Under the pieces are notes generated by a model, which ran no database searches, was not told the DNA's origin, and saw only the letters and a program-made list of their open reading frames with translations. A DNA stretch of 64,000 nucleotides from JAIBJN01 sp963839745 (GTDB lineage: Bacteria; Actinomycetota; Thermoleophilia; Gaiellales; Gaiellaceae): positions 558,001 through 622,000 of the forward strand of contig CAWIWC010000010.1 in NCBI GenBank assembly GCA_963839745.1, read 5' to 3'. Below, in pieces: positions 35,864 to 48,435 of this stretch (positions are counted from its first letter, which is position 1; each line of letters begins with the position of its first letter). The position numbers and the translations under genes are program-made.

Positions 35864-36902
35864 CTACCAGCGGGAGAGCGCGGCGGCCACGTCCTCGAGG
35901 CTCGCCAGGCTGTGGCCGCTCCAGAAGTGGTCGACGTGGGGGAGGGCGGCCCGCATGCCTCGGGCCAGCGGCTCGTACGCCGGGTCCTCCTTGAGCGGGT
36001 TCAGCCAGACGACCCGGTAGGCCAGCCGCGAGAGCCGCGCCATCTGCTCGGAGAGCAGGTCGGGGTCGCCGACCTCGAGCCCGTCCGAGCAGAGGACGAC
36101 GACCGCGCCGCGCGCGAGGCCGCCGTGGCCGTACTCGTCGAGGAAGCGTTTGAGGGAGTCGCCGATGCGCGTGCCGCCGTCCCAGTCGACCACCTCGGCG
36201 GCCGCCCGCGAGAGCGCCTCGTCCGGCGTCGGAGCCCTCGAGCTGGCGCGTGACACGCGTGAGCCTCGTGCCGAAGCAGAACGCCTCCCAGCGCCGGTCC
36301 GAGCGCAGCGCGGCGTGCGCGAACATCACGAGCGCACGCGAATAGGCGTCCATCGAGCCGGAGACGTCGAGGAGCAGGATCAGCCGCCGCGACCGCTTCC
36401 GCCGCCGCCGCCAGGCGCGCTCGAGCGGCTCGCCGCCGGTGCGGAACGAGCGGCGGATCGTCTTGCGGAGGTCGGGCGACCCGCCCCGCGAGGGCTCCCG
36501 CCGCCGCGTGCGCCGGCGCGGCACGGCGAGGTCGATCCGGCTCATCAGCTCGGCGAGCTGCGAGAGCTCCTCGCGCGAGCAGCGGGAGAAGCTCTTCTCG
36601 CGCAGCAGCTCGACCGGGCTCGCGAGCCCGACGTCGGCCTCGGCCTCCACCTGCACGCGGATGCGGATGGGCGGCCCCTGCGACGGCTGCGGCGGCCCGA
36701 AGAACGCGCTGAAGATCGCGTCGTACGTCGGGATCTGCTCGGGCCGGGAGAGCAGGGTGGCGCGGCCTGCCCAGTAGAGCTCGCCGGGTTGGAGGAGGGC
36801 AGCCGCCTGCGTGAGGGAGGCCACACGGTCGGGGCCGACGGGTAGGCCGGCGCCGCGCAGCGCGCGCCCGAAGCGCACGAGGGTCTCGACCGCTTCAGTC
36901 AC
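35864..36902 (-). CDS. coxE: CoxE-family VWA protein for molybdenum hydroxylase maturation, one frameshift
   Basis: About 346 residues. The N-terminal part (RFGRALRGAGLPVGPDR, YWAGRATL) is typical of CoxE. A basic linker follows, then a von Willebrand A domain with the MIDAS motif LLDVSGSMDAYS, a threonine in DGGTRIGDS and CSDGLEVGD. CoxE works with the AAA+ ATPase CoxD to insert or rearrange the Cu-S-Mo centre of CO dehydrogenase. One extra base near 36238-36242 breaks the frame. GTG start at 36902. Its expected partner coxD lies 4 kb away on the same strand, separated by accessory genes. Confidence 0.88.
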
Positions 36903-36930
36903 CAGGGTTCAATTGTCGCCGACACTGAGT

Positions 36931-36936
36931 TACCCT
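36931..36936 (+). promoter_or_regulatory. -10 box TACCCT upstream of the PD40-like pseudogene
   Basis: TACCCT ends 7 nt before ATG 36944, the leaderless layout seen elsewhere here. No convincing -35. Confidence 0.45.
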
Positions 36937-36943
36937 CGTGGCA

Positions 36944-38631
36944 ATGCTCGGCGCCCGCGCGCTTGCGATCGGGTTCGTCGTGCTCGTCGGTGGCACGGTC
37001 GAGGCGGGCGCGCAGGTGGACGACCGGATCGTGTTCGTCTCGACCCGGCCGGCCTCGGAGATCCACGTCATGAACGCGGACGGGACCGGGAGGACGGCGG
37101 TGACGCACCGCGCCCCGGCCGGGTTCAGCGCGGTGTGGTCGCCGGACGGCGCCCGCTTCGCGTTCAACGGCTCATTCGGGAACATCGTTCGGCCTCTGGG
37201 TGATGGATCGCGACGGAGGGAACGTCCGCTCGCTCGGCTTCAGCCGCCCCGACTCGGAGTGGAGGACCGCGTCCCGGATCCGGACTGGGCGCCCGGAGGC
37301 CGGCGTCTGGTGCGTCTCCCACGGGTGGGACATCTTCATAGTCAACCGCGACGGAACTGGACGCAGGCGCCTCACGCGGGGAGTCAGCATCGACGACTGG
37401 AGCGCCGGCCTGGTCGCCGGACGGCGTCGTGGATCGTCGTTTACGCGGGACGGCCGTCTCTACCGTATGCGCACCGACGGGACCGGCCTGCAAGTTCCTC
37501 GGTCCAGGAGACGAGGCCGATTGGTCGCCGAACGGGAAGAGGATCGTCTTCACGCTCCTCGGTGGCGCGACATCTACTCGATGCGGGCCGACGGGACCGA
37601 CCGGCGCCGTCTGACGCGGTCCAGGACTGGACGAGTACGCGCCGGCATGGTCTCCGGGCGGCACGCGGATCGCGTATACGCGCGGGTTCGTAGGCGACGT
37701 CTGGGTGATGAACGCCGACGGGAGCAACAAGCATCAGCTCGTCCCGGACGCGGCTGCTCCCTCGTGGTCTCCGCACGGCGCCTTCGTCTCGTTCACGAGG
37801 ACGCGCACCGCACGCCTTCCCCGGTGGCGACACGCGGGAGGTGACCACGATCTACACGAGGCCGGCCGACGGTTCGGCGCTGGCGAGGCGGCGTCCTGAC
37901 GCCGGAGTTCGACCTCGACGTCGAAGCCTCGCCGGACGGGACGAGGATCGCTTACACGAGCTTCAGGCCGTACTCGACGAGCGGCGTCTACGTCGCGGAC
38001 GCGGACGGCGGCAACGAGAGCGTTCCTCCACGCCGGGCGAGGGGCCGGACTGGTCGCCCGACGGGACGACGGATCCTCCTCAGATCCGAGGGCTCGCTGT
38101 ACGTCGTCAACGCCGACGGCTCACTTCCGACGCAGCTGCCGGAGCCGCCCGGTCACGACTTTGCGTCCCTCGAGAGCATGGAGATGGCATCCGGACGGTA
38201 CGCGCGTCTCGTTCGATCTCGTCGGGCGGCACAGCCTGTCGCGACGTCTACGCGATGAACCTCGACGGAACCGACGTCACGCGCATGACCCGCGCCGACT
38301 GCATCCCTGAGCCCTTCGATTTCGACTGGGATCCGACCGGGAGCTCACTCGTCTTCGCCGGATACCCGTGCGAGTTTGCCGACTGCTCACCCGCAAATTC
38401 TCCGCGCTTCGGTTCCGGACGGGGCTCCGGCGGTCTTGGCGGAGCTGCCGTTGGAGTTCGACTATCCAGAGCGCATCCGCGCGTGGCGCCGGACGGTGCG
38501 CGGGTGACGTTCGTTCGCATCGCCGCACTCTCGGCGTGGGGAGGATCTGGTCGATGAACAGCGACGGCAGCGCGCAAGCGCCAGCTCACCGCGCAACGGC
38601 ATCGGCGCCCGCCTGGCTGCCGTCCCCCTAG
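36944..38631 (+). pseudogene. TolB/PD40-type beta-propeller protein, heavily frameshifted
   Basis: A signal peptide (MLGARALAIGFVVLVGGTVEAGA) is followed by repeated PD40 blades: IHVMNADGTGRTAVT, VWSPDGARFAF, DIFIVNRDGTGRRRLT, YRMRTDGTG, DIYSMRADGTDRRRLT, WVMNADGSNKHQL and VYAMNLDGTDVTRMT. The blades fall in all three frames, requiring ten or more 1-nt shifts across 1.7 kb, while the amino-acid motifs remain clear. It would have been a secreted propeller protein. The density of breaks is far above that of neighbouring genes. Either the gene has decayed recently or the repeats were poorly resolved in the assembly. Confidence 0.75.
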
Positions 38632-38668
38632 TCGGCGAGTCCGTCTGGCGTCGCCGGAACTCGCGCCA

Positions 38669-38674
38669 TACGAT
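38669..38674 (+). promoter_or_regulatory. -10 box TACGAT of the lipoprotein gene
   Basis: TACGAT ends 8 nt before GTG 38683; no ribosome binding site intervenes. Confidence 0.45.
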
Positions 38675-38682
38675 ACGAAGCC

Positions 38683-39384
38683 GTGCTCCGACTTGCGGTC
38701 TTCGTGATGGCCTGCAGCGTGCTGGTCGTGGGCTGTGGTGGCGGCGGCTCGGGCGGCAGCGAGGCGCAGACGGTCATCGAGGACGAAGATCAGCGCCAGG
38801 CAGAAGCTGCGCTCCTGACCAGCGCGGACTTCCCGTCCGGATGGACGGAATCGGGGGACGACGACAGTGAGGACGGCGAGGACGTCAGCGAGGCCCCGTG
38901 CTTCGAGGACATCCAGCCGGATCTCTCCGAGTTGACGGTCACCGGACACGCGGAAAGCGGCAACTTCGAGACCGACGACGCATGGGTCAGCTCCACTACG
39001 AGCGTCTACCGGACCGAGGAAGAGGCACAAGAGGCGTTCGAAGGCGGCCGCGACGTGCTTCAGAGCGACGAGCTCGCCGCATGCTTCGGGGACGTCTTCG
39101 CGGAGGCGATGGCCGCAGAGGAGAACGACGTCGAGATCGAGGTCGGTGAGGCCTCGACAAGTGAGGTCACGCTCCCCGACGTGGGGGCTCAGCAGAGCGC
39201 TGCGCTCCGCGTCGAGATCCCGCTCGACGTCGAGGGGCAGGCGGCGTCGGCGTACGTGGAGTTCATTGGCCTGGAGGAGGGGCGAACGATCGGCAGCCTG
39301 CTGACCTTCAGCTTCGTGACGCCGTTCCCAGCCGAAGAGACCGAGCGACTAGCCGGGATCATGGCCGACCGGCTCGGCGGGTAA
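38683..39384 (+). CDS. Lipoprotein of unknown function
   Basis: 233 residues with a lipobox signal (MLRLAVFVMACSVLVVGC), a glycine/serine linker, then an acidic soluble domain containing two cysteines (APCFED and AACFGD) that may form a disulfide. The segment YRTEEEAQEAFEGG and the pattern LLTSADFPSGW recall small actinobacterial surface lipoproteins, with no assigned role. It is intact, unlike its upstream neighbour. It lies in the accessory stretch between coxD and coxE. Confidence 0.75.
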   Translation: MLRLAVFVMACSVLVVGCGGGGSGGSEAQTVIEDEDQRQAEAALLTSADFPSGWTESGDDDSEDGEDVSEAPCFEDIQPDLSELTVTGHAESGNFETDDAWVSSTTSVYRTEEEAQEAFEGGRDVLQSDELAACFGDVFAEAMAAEENDVEIEVGEASTSEVTLPDVGAQQSAALRVEIPLDVEGQAASAYVEFIGLEEGRTIGSLLTFSFVTPFPAEETERLAGIMADRLGG

Positions 39385-39395
39385 CGGATCTAGCC

Positions 39396-39425
39396 GTCGA
39401 CGAGCTCGGGCCAGGCGGCTTCCAC
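39396..39425. repeat. 30-bp direct repeat, copy 1 (remnant of coxD 3' end)
   Basis: Identical over 30 bp to 40867-40896, which encodes the last residues of coxD (VEAAWPELVD on the minus strand), and followed by an in-frame TAG. It lies between the lipoprotein and delta-60 genes, so it is a displaced copy of the coxD terminus. A 9-bp inverted repeat (39452-39460/39493-39501) follows. Confidence 0.85.
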
Positions 39426-39587
39426 CAGCGCCTGCCTTGTGGGTTTTCACCGGAGTGGAGCGTCTCGAAGCGTCCCTTCGGCGGTCGTCCTTCTCCACTC
39501 CGCGAAGACACCGCCAGTTGAGTTTCGGTGAGCGCGGGTCTAGCCTTGTTGCAGCGCGCACGAAGTCACGAACTCTGGAGGTGGACG

Positions 39588-40860
39588 GTGGTGTCTCTCA
39601 GTCGCAGGCCGCTGATCGGGATCGCGCTGTTCCTGGCGCTGTTGCTGCCTGCACAGGCCCGAGCGCAGGCAGGCGCCCTGGACACGACGTTCGGCGGCGA
39701 CGGAAAGGTGCTGACGAACTCGACGCCCGGGTCCGACTACGCAGTCGACCTCGCGATTCAGGCCGACGGCAAGGTCGTGGCCGGCGGCTTCTCGGTCCGC
39801 CTTGGAGGTCGAATCGCCCTCCACCGCTACACCGACAACGGAACGCTGGATACCTCGTTCAGCGGCGACGGGAAGGTGTTCACCAATCTCAGTCCTGGGG
39901 TTGACTGGGTTGGCGGGATGGAGGTGCAACCAGACGGCAAGATCGTGGTAGCCGGTCGATCCGGAGGCCTCGGCGGGATGATCGCGCTCGTTCGCTACAA
40001 CCCGAACGGGACGCTGGACACGACGTTCTCCGGCAACGGCTGGGTTGCGACCAACTTCACGACCGGCGATGAGTTTGCGTTCGGGATGGCCTTACAACCA
40101 GACGGCAAGATCGTGGCTGCGGGACGGGCTGGAGGAATGGGAGGCCGATTCGCAGTCGTCCGCTACACAGTCGACGGCGCGTTGGACCCGACCTTCTCCG
40201 GCGATGGCCGAGTCGCGGTCGACTTCACCCCCGGCGACGACCGCGTGGATCACGTCGTGATCCAGGCGGACGGCAAGATCGTCGCGGCTGGCACAGCGAA
40301 CTACTTCTCGAACAGCGCTCGCTTCGCGCTTGTTCGGCTGGGCACGGACGGCGTCCTCGACTCGTCATTCAGCGGTGACGGGAAGGTCACGACGAACCTT
40401 GTCGCGGGATTCGATGGGGCGTTCGGGGTTGCCGTCCAGCCTTCGGATGGCAAGATCGTCGCGGGCGGTCAGGCAGGGCGACGCGTCGCTCTCCTCCGCT
40501 ACACGGATATGGGTGCTCTCGACCCGGCGTTCTCAGGCGACGGCAAGGCGTTTGTCGACTTCACGGCGGGCCTGGACTACGCCGAGGAGCTCGAAATCCA
40601 GAGCGATGGGAAGATCGTTGCGGCGGGAACCGCGAACTACTTCGGGCGCAATGCGCGCTTTGCGTTGATGCGGTTTGACGCAACTGGCGTGCTGGACGCG
40701 AACCTTCAGCGGCGACGGCAAGGTCCTCACGGACATGACGCCGGGATTTGATGCCCCGTTCGGGCTTGCTCTACAGCCGGCAGACGGGAAGATCGTCGTG
40801 GCCGGAGAGGCGTCCGGGCAGGGCGGAAGGTTCGCGCTCGCCCGCTACCACGGGAACTGA
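39588..40860 (+). CDS. Secreted delta-60 repeat (DUF5122) beta-propeller protein, one frameshift
   Basis: About 424 residues: signal peptide (IGIALFLALLLPAQARA) and seven repeats of about 53 residues, each with the signature DxTFSGDGKV...QPDGKIVAAG and ending in FALVRY-type strands. The repeats form a propeller found in surface and secreted proteins; the ligand is unknown. GTG 39588 has GGAGG 6 nt upstream, and a TAGCCT -10-like box lies at 39541-39546. One extra A at about 40700-40702 breaks the seventh repeat. The stop is 3 nt before the convergent coxD stop. Confidence 0.85.
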
Positions 40861-40863
40861 GGA

Positions 40864-41730
40864 CTAGTCGACGAGCTCGGGCCAGGCGGCTTCCACGCGT
40901 GCCTGGTCCTCGCGGTTCTTCACCGCGGCGCCCATCGTCTCCCGCCCGGCGTCGCCGTCGACCGACGTCGCGCCCAGGAGGGAGAGAGCCTGCGCCCAGT
41001 CGATCGCCTCCGCGGCGCCCGGGCGCTTGACGAGATCCAAGGCCCGCAACCTGGACACCGTCTCCGCGACCGACCGCGCGAGCGCTTCCTCGACGCCGGG
41101 AGCCCGCAGGCGGATGATCTCCGCCTCCCGCTCGACGTCGGGGAAGTCGATCCAGTGATAGAGGCAGCGGCGCTTGAGCGCGTCGTGGAGCTCGCGCGTG
41201 CGGTTCGACGTGATCACGACCGCCGGCGGCTCCGAGGCGGCGATCGTCGCCAGCTCGGGCACTGTCACCGTGAAGTCGGAGAGCACCTCCAGGAGGAACG
41301 CCTCGAACTCGTCGTCGGCGCGGTCGAGCTCGTCCACGAGGAGCACGGCACCCGCGCCCGCCCGGATCGCCCGCAGCAAAGGCCGCTCGACGAGGAACTC
41401 GGGCCCGTACAGCTCGGCGACGCGCTCTCCGGCCGCGACCTCGCCCTCCTGGAGCGCGCGCGCGTAGAGGAGCTGGCGCGCGTAGTCCCACTCGTAGAGC
41501 GCCTGCGAGGCGTCGATGCCCTCGTAGCACTGGAGGCGGATCAGGTCGGCGTCGAGGATGCGCGCGAGCGTCTTGCCGACCTCCGTCTTGCCGACCCCGG
41601 CCTCACCCTCGAGGAGTAGCGGGCGGCCCATGGACGTGGCCAGGAAGACTGCGGTCGCGAGCCCGCGGTCCGGCAGGTACGACTCGGCCCGGAGGGCCTT
41701 CTCGACTTCGGCGACGGATCCGAAAGGCAC
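40864..41730 (-). CDS. coxD: CoxD-like MoxR-family AAA+ ATPase
   Basis: 288 residues with Walker A LLLEGEAGVGKTE, Walker B AVLLVDELDRAD, sensor 1 VVITSNRTREL and the MoxR-type FLVERPLL insertion. CoxD ATPases unfold or remodel apo-CO dehydrogenase so that sulfur and copper can be added, acting with CoxE. GTG 41730 follows TACGCT by exactly 6 nt. It is divergent from coxM, with only 108 bp between starts holding both promoters. It was probably once adjacent to coxE (35864-36902). Confidence 0.9.
   Translation of the reverse strand: MPFGSVAEVEKALRAESYLPDRGLATAVFLATSMGRPLLLEGEAGVGKTEVGKTLARILDADLIRLQCYEGIDASQALYEWDYARQLLYARALQEGEVAAGERVAELYGPEFLVERPLLRAIRAGAGAVLLVDELDRADDEFEAFLLEVLSDFTVTVPELATIAASEPPAVVITSNRTRELHDALKRRCLYHWIDFPDVEREAEIIRLRAPGVEEALARSVAETVSRLRALDLVKRPGAAEAIDWAQALSLLGATSVDGDAGRETMGAAVKNREDQARVEAAWPELVD
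40867..40896. repeat. 30-bp direct repeat, copy 2 (native coxD 3' end)
   Basis: The native end of coxD, duplicated at 39396-39425. The two copies bracket the delta-60 gene, which suggests that gene arrived with, or caused, the duplication. Confidence 0.85.
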
Positions 41731-41736
41731 GGGTGA

Positions 41737-41785
41737 AGCGTACGTAAGGTTGACCTGGAAACAACTAGGAGCGTAGGAGTATTCT
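41737..41785. promoter_or_regulatory. Divergent promoter region coxD / coxMSL
   Basis: Minus strand: TACGCT (41742-41737) 6 nt before coxD, with TTGTTT 16 nt further as possible -35. Plus strand: TTGACC (41750-41755) with TAGGAG at 18-nt spacing, or TATTCT (41780-41785) alone, upstream of coxM, whose mRNA has a leader and a strong ribosome binding site. Shared control of maturation and structural genes is likely. Confidence 0.55.
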
Positions 41786-41838
41786 CGCTCCGCACGGACC
41801 GCACCTGGCTCCGGGGTTACGGAAGGAGGCCCAACCAC

Positions 41839-42708
<870 letters not shown>

Positions 42709-42719
42709 GAGGAGGAACG

Positions 42720-43226
42720 ATGACCGAAGCAGCTGTCGAGACCGGCGCGTTCACGCGCACGGTCACCGCGACGGTGAACGGCACCGCCCGCTCGGCGGAC
42801 GTCGAGACGCGGCTCCTGCTCGTCCACTTCCTCCGAGAGACGCTCGCGCTCACCGGGACGCACATCGGGTGCGACACGACGAGCTGCGGCGCGTGCACGG
42901 TGCTCCTGGACGGGACGCCCGTGAAGTCGTGCACCGTCTTCGCCGTTCAGGCCGACGGCCGCGAGATCACGACGGTCGAGGGGCTGGCCGGCGCGGACGG
43001 GCTCAGCGCGGTGCAGGAGGGGTTCCACGAGGAGCACGGGCTCCAGTGCGGCTTCTGCACGCCGGGGATGATGCTCACCGCCACGGCGCTCCTGGCCGAG
43101 AACCCCGACCCGAGCGAAGAGGAGATCCGCTGGGCCATCAGCGGCCAGATCTGCCGCTGCACCGGCTACCAGAACATCGTCAAGGCCGTCCAGTACGCAG
43201 CCGCGCAAGGGGAAGGAGGGCTAGGG
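42720..43226 (+). CDS. coxS: Carbon monoxide dehydrogenase small (2Fe-2S) subunit, no stop before coxL
   Basis: About 169 residues with both [2Fe-2S] sites: the plant-type cluster CDTTSCGACTVLLDG and the C-terminal cluster CGFCTPGM plus CRCTGY. It passes electrons from the Mo-Cu site to CoxM. ATG 42720 follows GAGAGGAGGAACG. The frame stays open into coxL: a TAG at 43222-43224 is present just before the coxL ATG but in another frame. Either the two subunits are fused in frame, or one base has been gained in the G-rich run at 43208-43220. Confidence 0.93.
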
Positions 43227-45571
<2,345 letters not shown>

Positions 45572-45575
<4 letters not shown>

Positions 45576-46405
45576 CCCCTGCGGACGTCATCGTCGAGGC
45601 CGGCCGGCTCGCCGCGGAAGGGAAGCCGTACGCGCTCGCCACGGTCGTCAACGTCGTTCGACCGGCCTCGGCGCGCCGCGGCGACCGCGCGCTCGTCACG
45701 CCGGACGGGCGGGTCACGGGCTGGATCGGCGGCGCGTGCTCCGAGCCCTCGGTCGTCCGCGAGGCGCTGCGCGCGCTGGCCGACGGCGAGGTTCGCGTCG
45801 CCCGCATGGAAGGCGAGTGCGCGTCGGAAGGAGTCGTGGAGGTCTTGATCGAGCCCGTGGTTCCCGCTCCGCTCCTGGCCGTCGTGGGCGAGAGCCCCGC
45901 GGCCCGCACACTGGGCGAGCTCGCGCGCACGGTCGGCTGGCGTGTCACCGAGGACAAGGTCGAGGGCGCGGACGCGGTCGTCGTCGCCACGATGGGCCAC
46001 GGCGACGAGGATCTCCTCGCCGCGGCCCTGCGGGCCGGGGCCGGCTACGTCGGGCTCGTGGCGAGCGCGCGGCGGGCGACCAGCGTGCTCGCAGGCCTGC
46101 GCGACCAGGGTCTCGACGAGGAGGAGGTCCTGCGCGTCCGCGCGCCCGCAGGGCTCGACCTCGGGCCCTCCACGCAGGAGGAGATCGCCGTCGCCATCCT
46201 CGCCGAGCTCGTCGCGTGGCGGCACACGCGGCCCGGCGAGATCACGGTTCCCGCCGAGGCGGTCGACCCGGTCTGCGGCATGACCGTCTCAGCCGAGAGC
46301 GCCGACCGCCTCGAGCACGAGGGCGCGACCGTCTTCTTCTGCTCGGCCCACTGCCGCGAGCGTTTCGAAGCGGAGCCGGCGCGGTACGCGACGAGAACGC
46401 CATGA
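45572..46405 (+). CDS. XdhC/CoxF-like protein with C-terminal YHS metal-binding domain
   Basis: 277 residues. The N-terminal XdhC_CoxI-type segment (TVVNVVRPASARRGDRALV, WIGGACSEPSVV) and a Rossmann-like C-terminal XdhC domain (ATMGHGDEDLLAAALRAGAGYVGLV) are followed by a YHS/TRASH domain at about 230-272 (VDPVCGMTVS, FFCSAHCRERFE). YHS domains bind metals such as copper. Placed directly after coxL with a 4-nt overlap, it may deliver copper or sulfur to the CO dehydrogenase centre; that role is inference. It is one of two XdhC paralogues in tandem. Confidence 0.85.
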
Positions 46406-47405
46406 GAGACGTCCTCGAGACACTCGAGCGCTGGGCGGCCGGCGGGGCTCCGGTGGCGATCGCGACCGTGGTCGGCACCGAGCGCTCGGCGCCGCGCGAC
46501 CCCGGCGCCGTGCTGGCCGTCTCCGAGAGCGGCGACGTGGCCGGCTCGGTGACGGGCGGCTGCGTCGAGCCCGCCGTCTACGGCGAGGCCCGCGAGGTGC
46601 TCGCCGGGGGCGCGCCCCGCCTCAAGACCTACGGGATCGCCGACGAGGAGGCCTTCGAGGTCGGGCTCCCGTGCGGCGGCACCGTCCACATCTTCGTCGA
46701 CCGCCTCGATCCCGAGCTCGTCGCGCCGATCGCCGACGCGGTGCGCGAGGAGCGGCCGATTGCCCTCGAGATCCGCATCACGGGCGACGACGCGGGCGCC
46801 AAGCGGCTCGTCACCCTCGACGATGACGGCCCCGCCGCCGAGCTGCTCGCCCGCGGCGACAACGGCATCGTCGACACGCCGGAGGGGCAGATCTTCGTCT
46901 CCTCGTTCGCGCCCCGTCCGAACATGTACGTCTTCGGCGCCGTCGACCACGCTGCCGCGCTGGCCTCGATCGGCCGCTACCTCGGCTACCGCGTCACCGT
47001 CTGCGACGCGCGGGCCAAGTTCGTCACGCCCGAGCGCTTCCCGGACGTGGACGAGCTCATCGTCGAGTGGCCCGACAAGTTCCTGGCCAGCGCGCCCGTG
47101 GACGAGCGGACCGTCGTCTGCGTGCTCACGCACGACCACAAGTTCGACATCCCAGCGCTCAAGGTCGCCCTCGAGACGCCGGCCGGCTACATCGGCGCGA
47201 TGGGCAGCAGGCGCACGAACGAGGACCGCGCGGAGCGCCTGCGCGCCGAGGGCGTGACCGACGAGGACATCGCCCGCATCCACGCGCCCATCGGCCTCAA
47301 GATCGGCTCGCGCACCCCCGAGGAGGTCGCCGTCGCGATCGCGGCCCAGATCGTCCAGGTCATGCGCTCCCCCAAGCCCCAGGCCCAGGAGGTCCTCGCG
47401 CGTGA
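46402..47405 (+). CDS. coxF: XdhC/CoxF family maturation factor, 3' frameshift
   Basis: About 334 residues: XdhC_CoxI domain (VATVVGTERSAPRDPGAVLAV, SVTGGCVEPAVY, GLPCGGTVHIF) and the Rossmann XdhC_C domain (VFGAVDHAAALASIGRYLGY, VLTHDHKFDIPAL, GAMGSRRT). It belongs to proteins that bind and sulfurate the molybdenum cofactor. ATG 46402 overlaps the preceding stop. The frame runs past the expected end; adding one C to the C5 run at 47369-47373 puts a TGA at 47403-47405, overlapping the coxG start, so a deleted C is likely. Confidence 0.9.
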
Positions 47406-47968
47406 AGCTCGAGAACTCGTTCCAGGTCGACGCGCCGCCCGAGAAGGCGTGGGCGCTCCTCATGGACGTCCCGCGCATCGTGCCCTGCATGCCCGGCGCG
47501 AAGCTCGACGAGGTCGTGGACGACTCGCACTGGAAGGCGACGATGGTGGTGAAGCTCGGGCCGATCGGGCTCACGTTCGCCACCGACGTCGAGCGCAAGG
47601 AGGTCGACGAGGCCGGCAAGCGCGTCACGCTCGGGGCCAACGCCCGCGAGACCCGCAACCGTGGCCGCGCGAGCGCGACGATCGAGTCGTCGCTCGCCTC
47701 CGAGAACGGCGGCACGCGCGTCGACATCGTCACCGACCTCTCGCTCTCGGGGACGGTGGCGCAGTACGGGCGGGGGATGATCGAGGACATCTCCTCGCAG
47801 ATGGTCACGAGCTTTGCCCAGTGCCTCCAGGCGCAGCTCGGAGACTCCGCCGAGGAGGCGGAGCAGGCGGTCGCCTCGCAGGCGAAGCCGATCTCCGGGC
47901 TCTCGCTCTTCTTCGGCAGCCTTGGGCGCCGCATCCGGCGCCTCTTCGGAAGGAGGTCGTCGCAGTGA
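47402..47968 (+). CDS. coxG: CoxG-like SRPBCC protein, membrane anchor for CO dehydrogenase
   Basis: 188 residues. A START/SRPBCC domain with the CoxG pattern (NSFQVDAPPEKAWALLMDVPRIVPCMPGA-like opening, in which PRIVPCMPG is diagnostic) is followed by a linker and a short hydrophobic/basic C-terminus (LSLFFGSLGRRIRRLF) that could attach to the membrane. CoxG proteins anchor CO dehydrogenase and receive quinone-linked electrons. GTG 47402 overlaps the coxF end, and the stop overlaps the next coxS start. Confidence 0.92.
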   Translation: MKLENSFQVDAPPEKAWALLMDVPRIVPCMPGAKLDEVVDDSHWKATMVVKLGPIGLTFATDVERKEVDEAGKRVTLGANARETRNRGRASATIESSLASENGGTRVDIVTDLSLSGTVAQYGRGMIEDISSQMVTSFAQCLQAQLGDSAEEAEQAVASQAKPISGLSLFFGSLGRRIRRLFGRRSSQ

Positions 47969-48423
47969 GAACGGTCGGGATGACGGTCAACGGAGAGAGC
48001 CACTCGGCCGAGGTCGAGCCGAGACAGCTCCTCGTCTACTTCCTGCGCGAGCAGCTCGGGCTGACCGGCACGGTGGTCGGCTGCGACACCTCCTCGTGCG
48101 GCGCGTGCACCGTGCTCGTGGACGGCGAGTCGGTGAAGTCCTGCACGATGCTCGCCGTCCAGGCCGACGGCCACGAGATCACGACGATCGAGGGCATCGG
48201 CTCGCCGGGCGACCTCCACCCCGTGCAGCAGGCCTTCCACGAGCAGCACGGCCTCCAGTGCGGCTACTGCACTCCCGGGATGGTGATGGCGACCATCAGC
48301 CTCCTCGAGGAGAGCCCGAGCCCGAGCGACGAGGAGATCCGGCACGCGCTCGAGGGCAACCTCTGCCGCTGCACCGGCTACGTCAACATCGTCAAGGCGG
48401 TCAAGGCCGCCGCGACGGCCTAG
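47965..48423 (+). CDS. Form II CODH-like small (2Fe-2S) subunit
   Basis: 152 residues with CDTSSCGACTVLVDG, CGYCTPGM and CRCTGY, the two [2Fe-2S] sites of molybdenum hydroxylases. GTG 47965 has GGAAGGAGG 9 nt upstream. First gene of an S-L-M order, typical of form II enzymes, following coxG directly. It is a paralogue of coxS at 42720. Confidence 0.94.
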   Translation: MRTVGMTVNGESHSAEVEPRQLLVYFLREQLGLTGTVVGCDTSSCGACTVLVDGESVKSCTMLAVQADGHEITTIEGIGSPGDLHPVQQAFHEQHGLQCGYCTPGMVMATISLLEESPSPSDEEIRHALEGNLCRCTGYVNIVKAVKAAATA

Positions 48424-48435
48424 AGGGGAGGGGAG

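Noticed and set aside
41750..41785. TTGACC paired with TATTCT as the coxM promoter
   Set aside because: The spacing is 24 nt, too long for a sigma-70-type promoter. TTGACC with TAGGAG at 18 nt, or TATTCT alone, fits better, so the pair was not called as one promoter.
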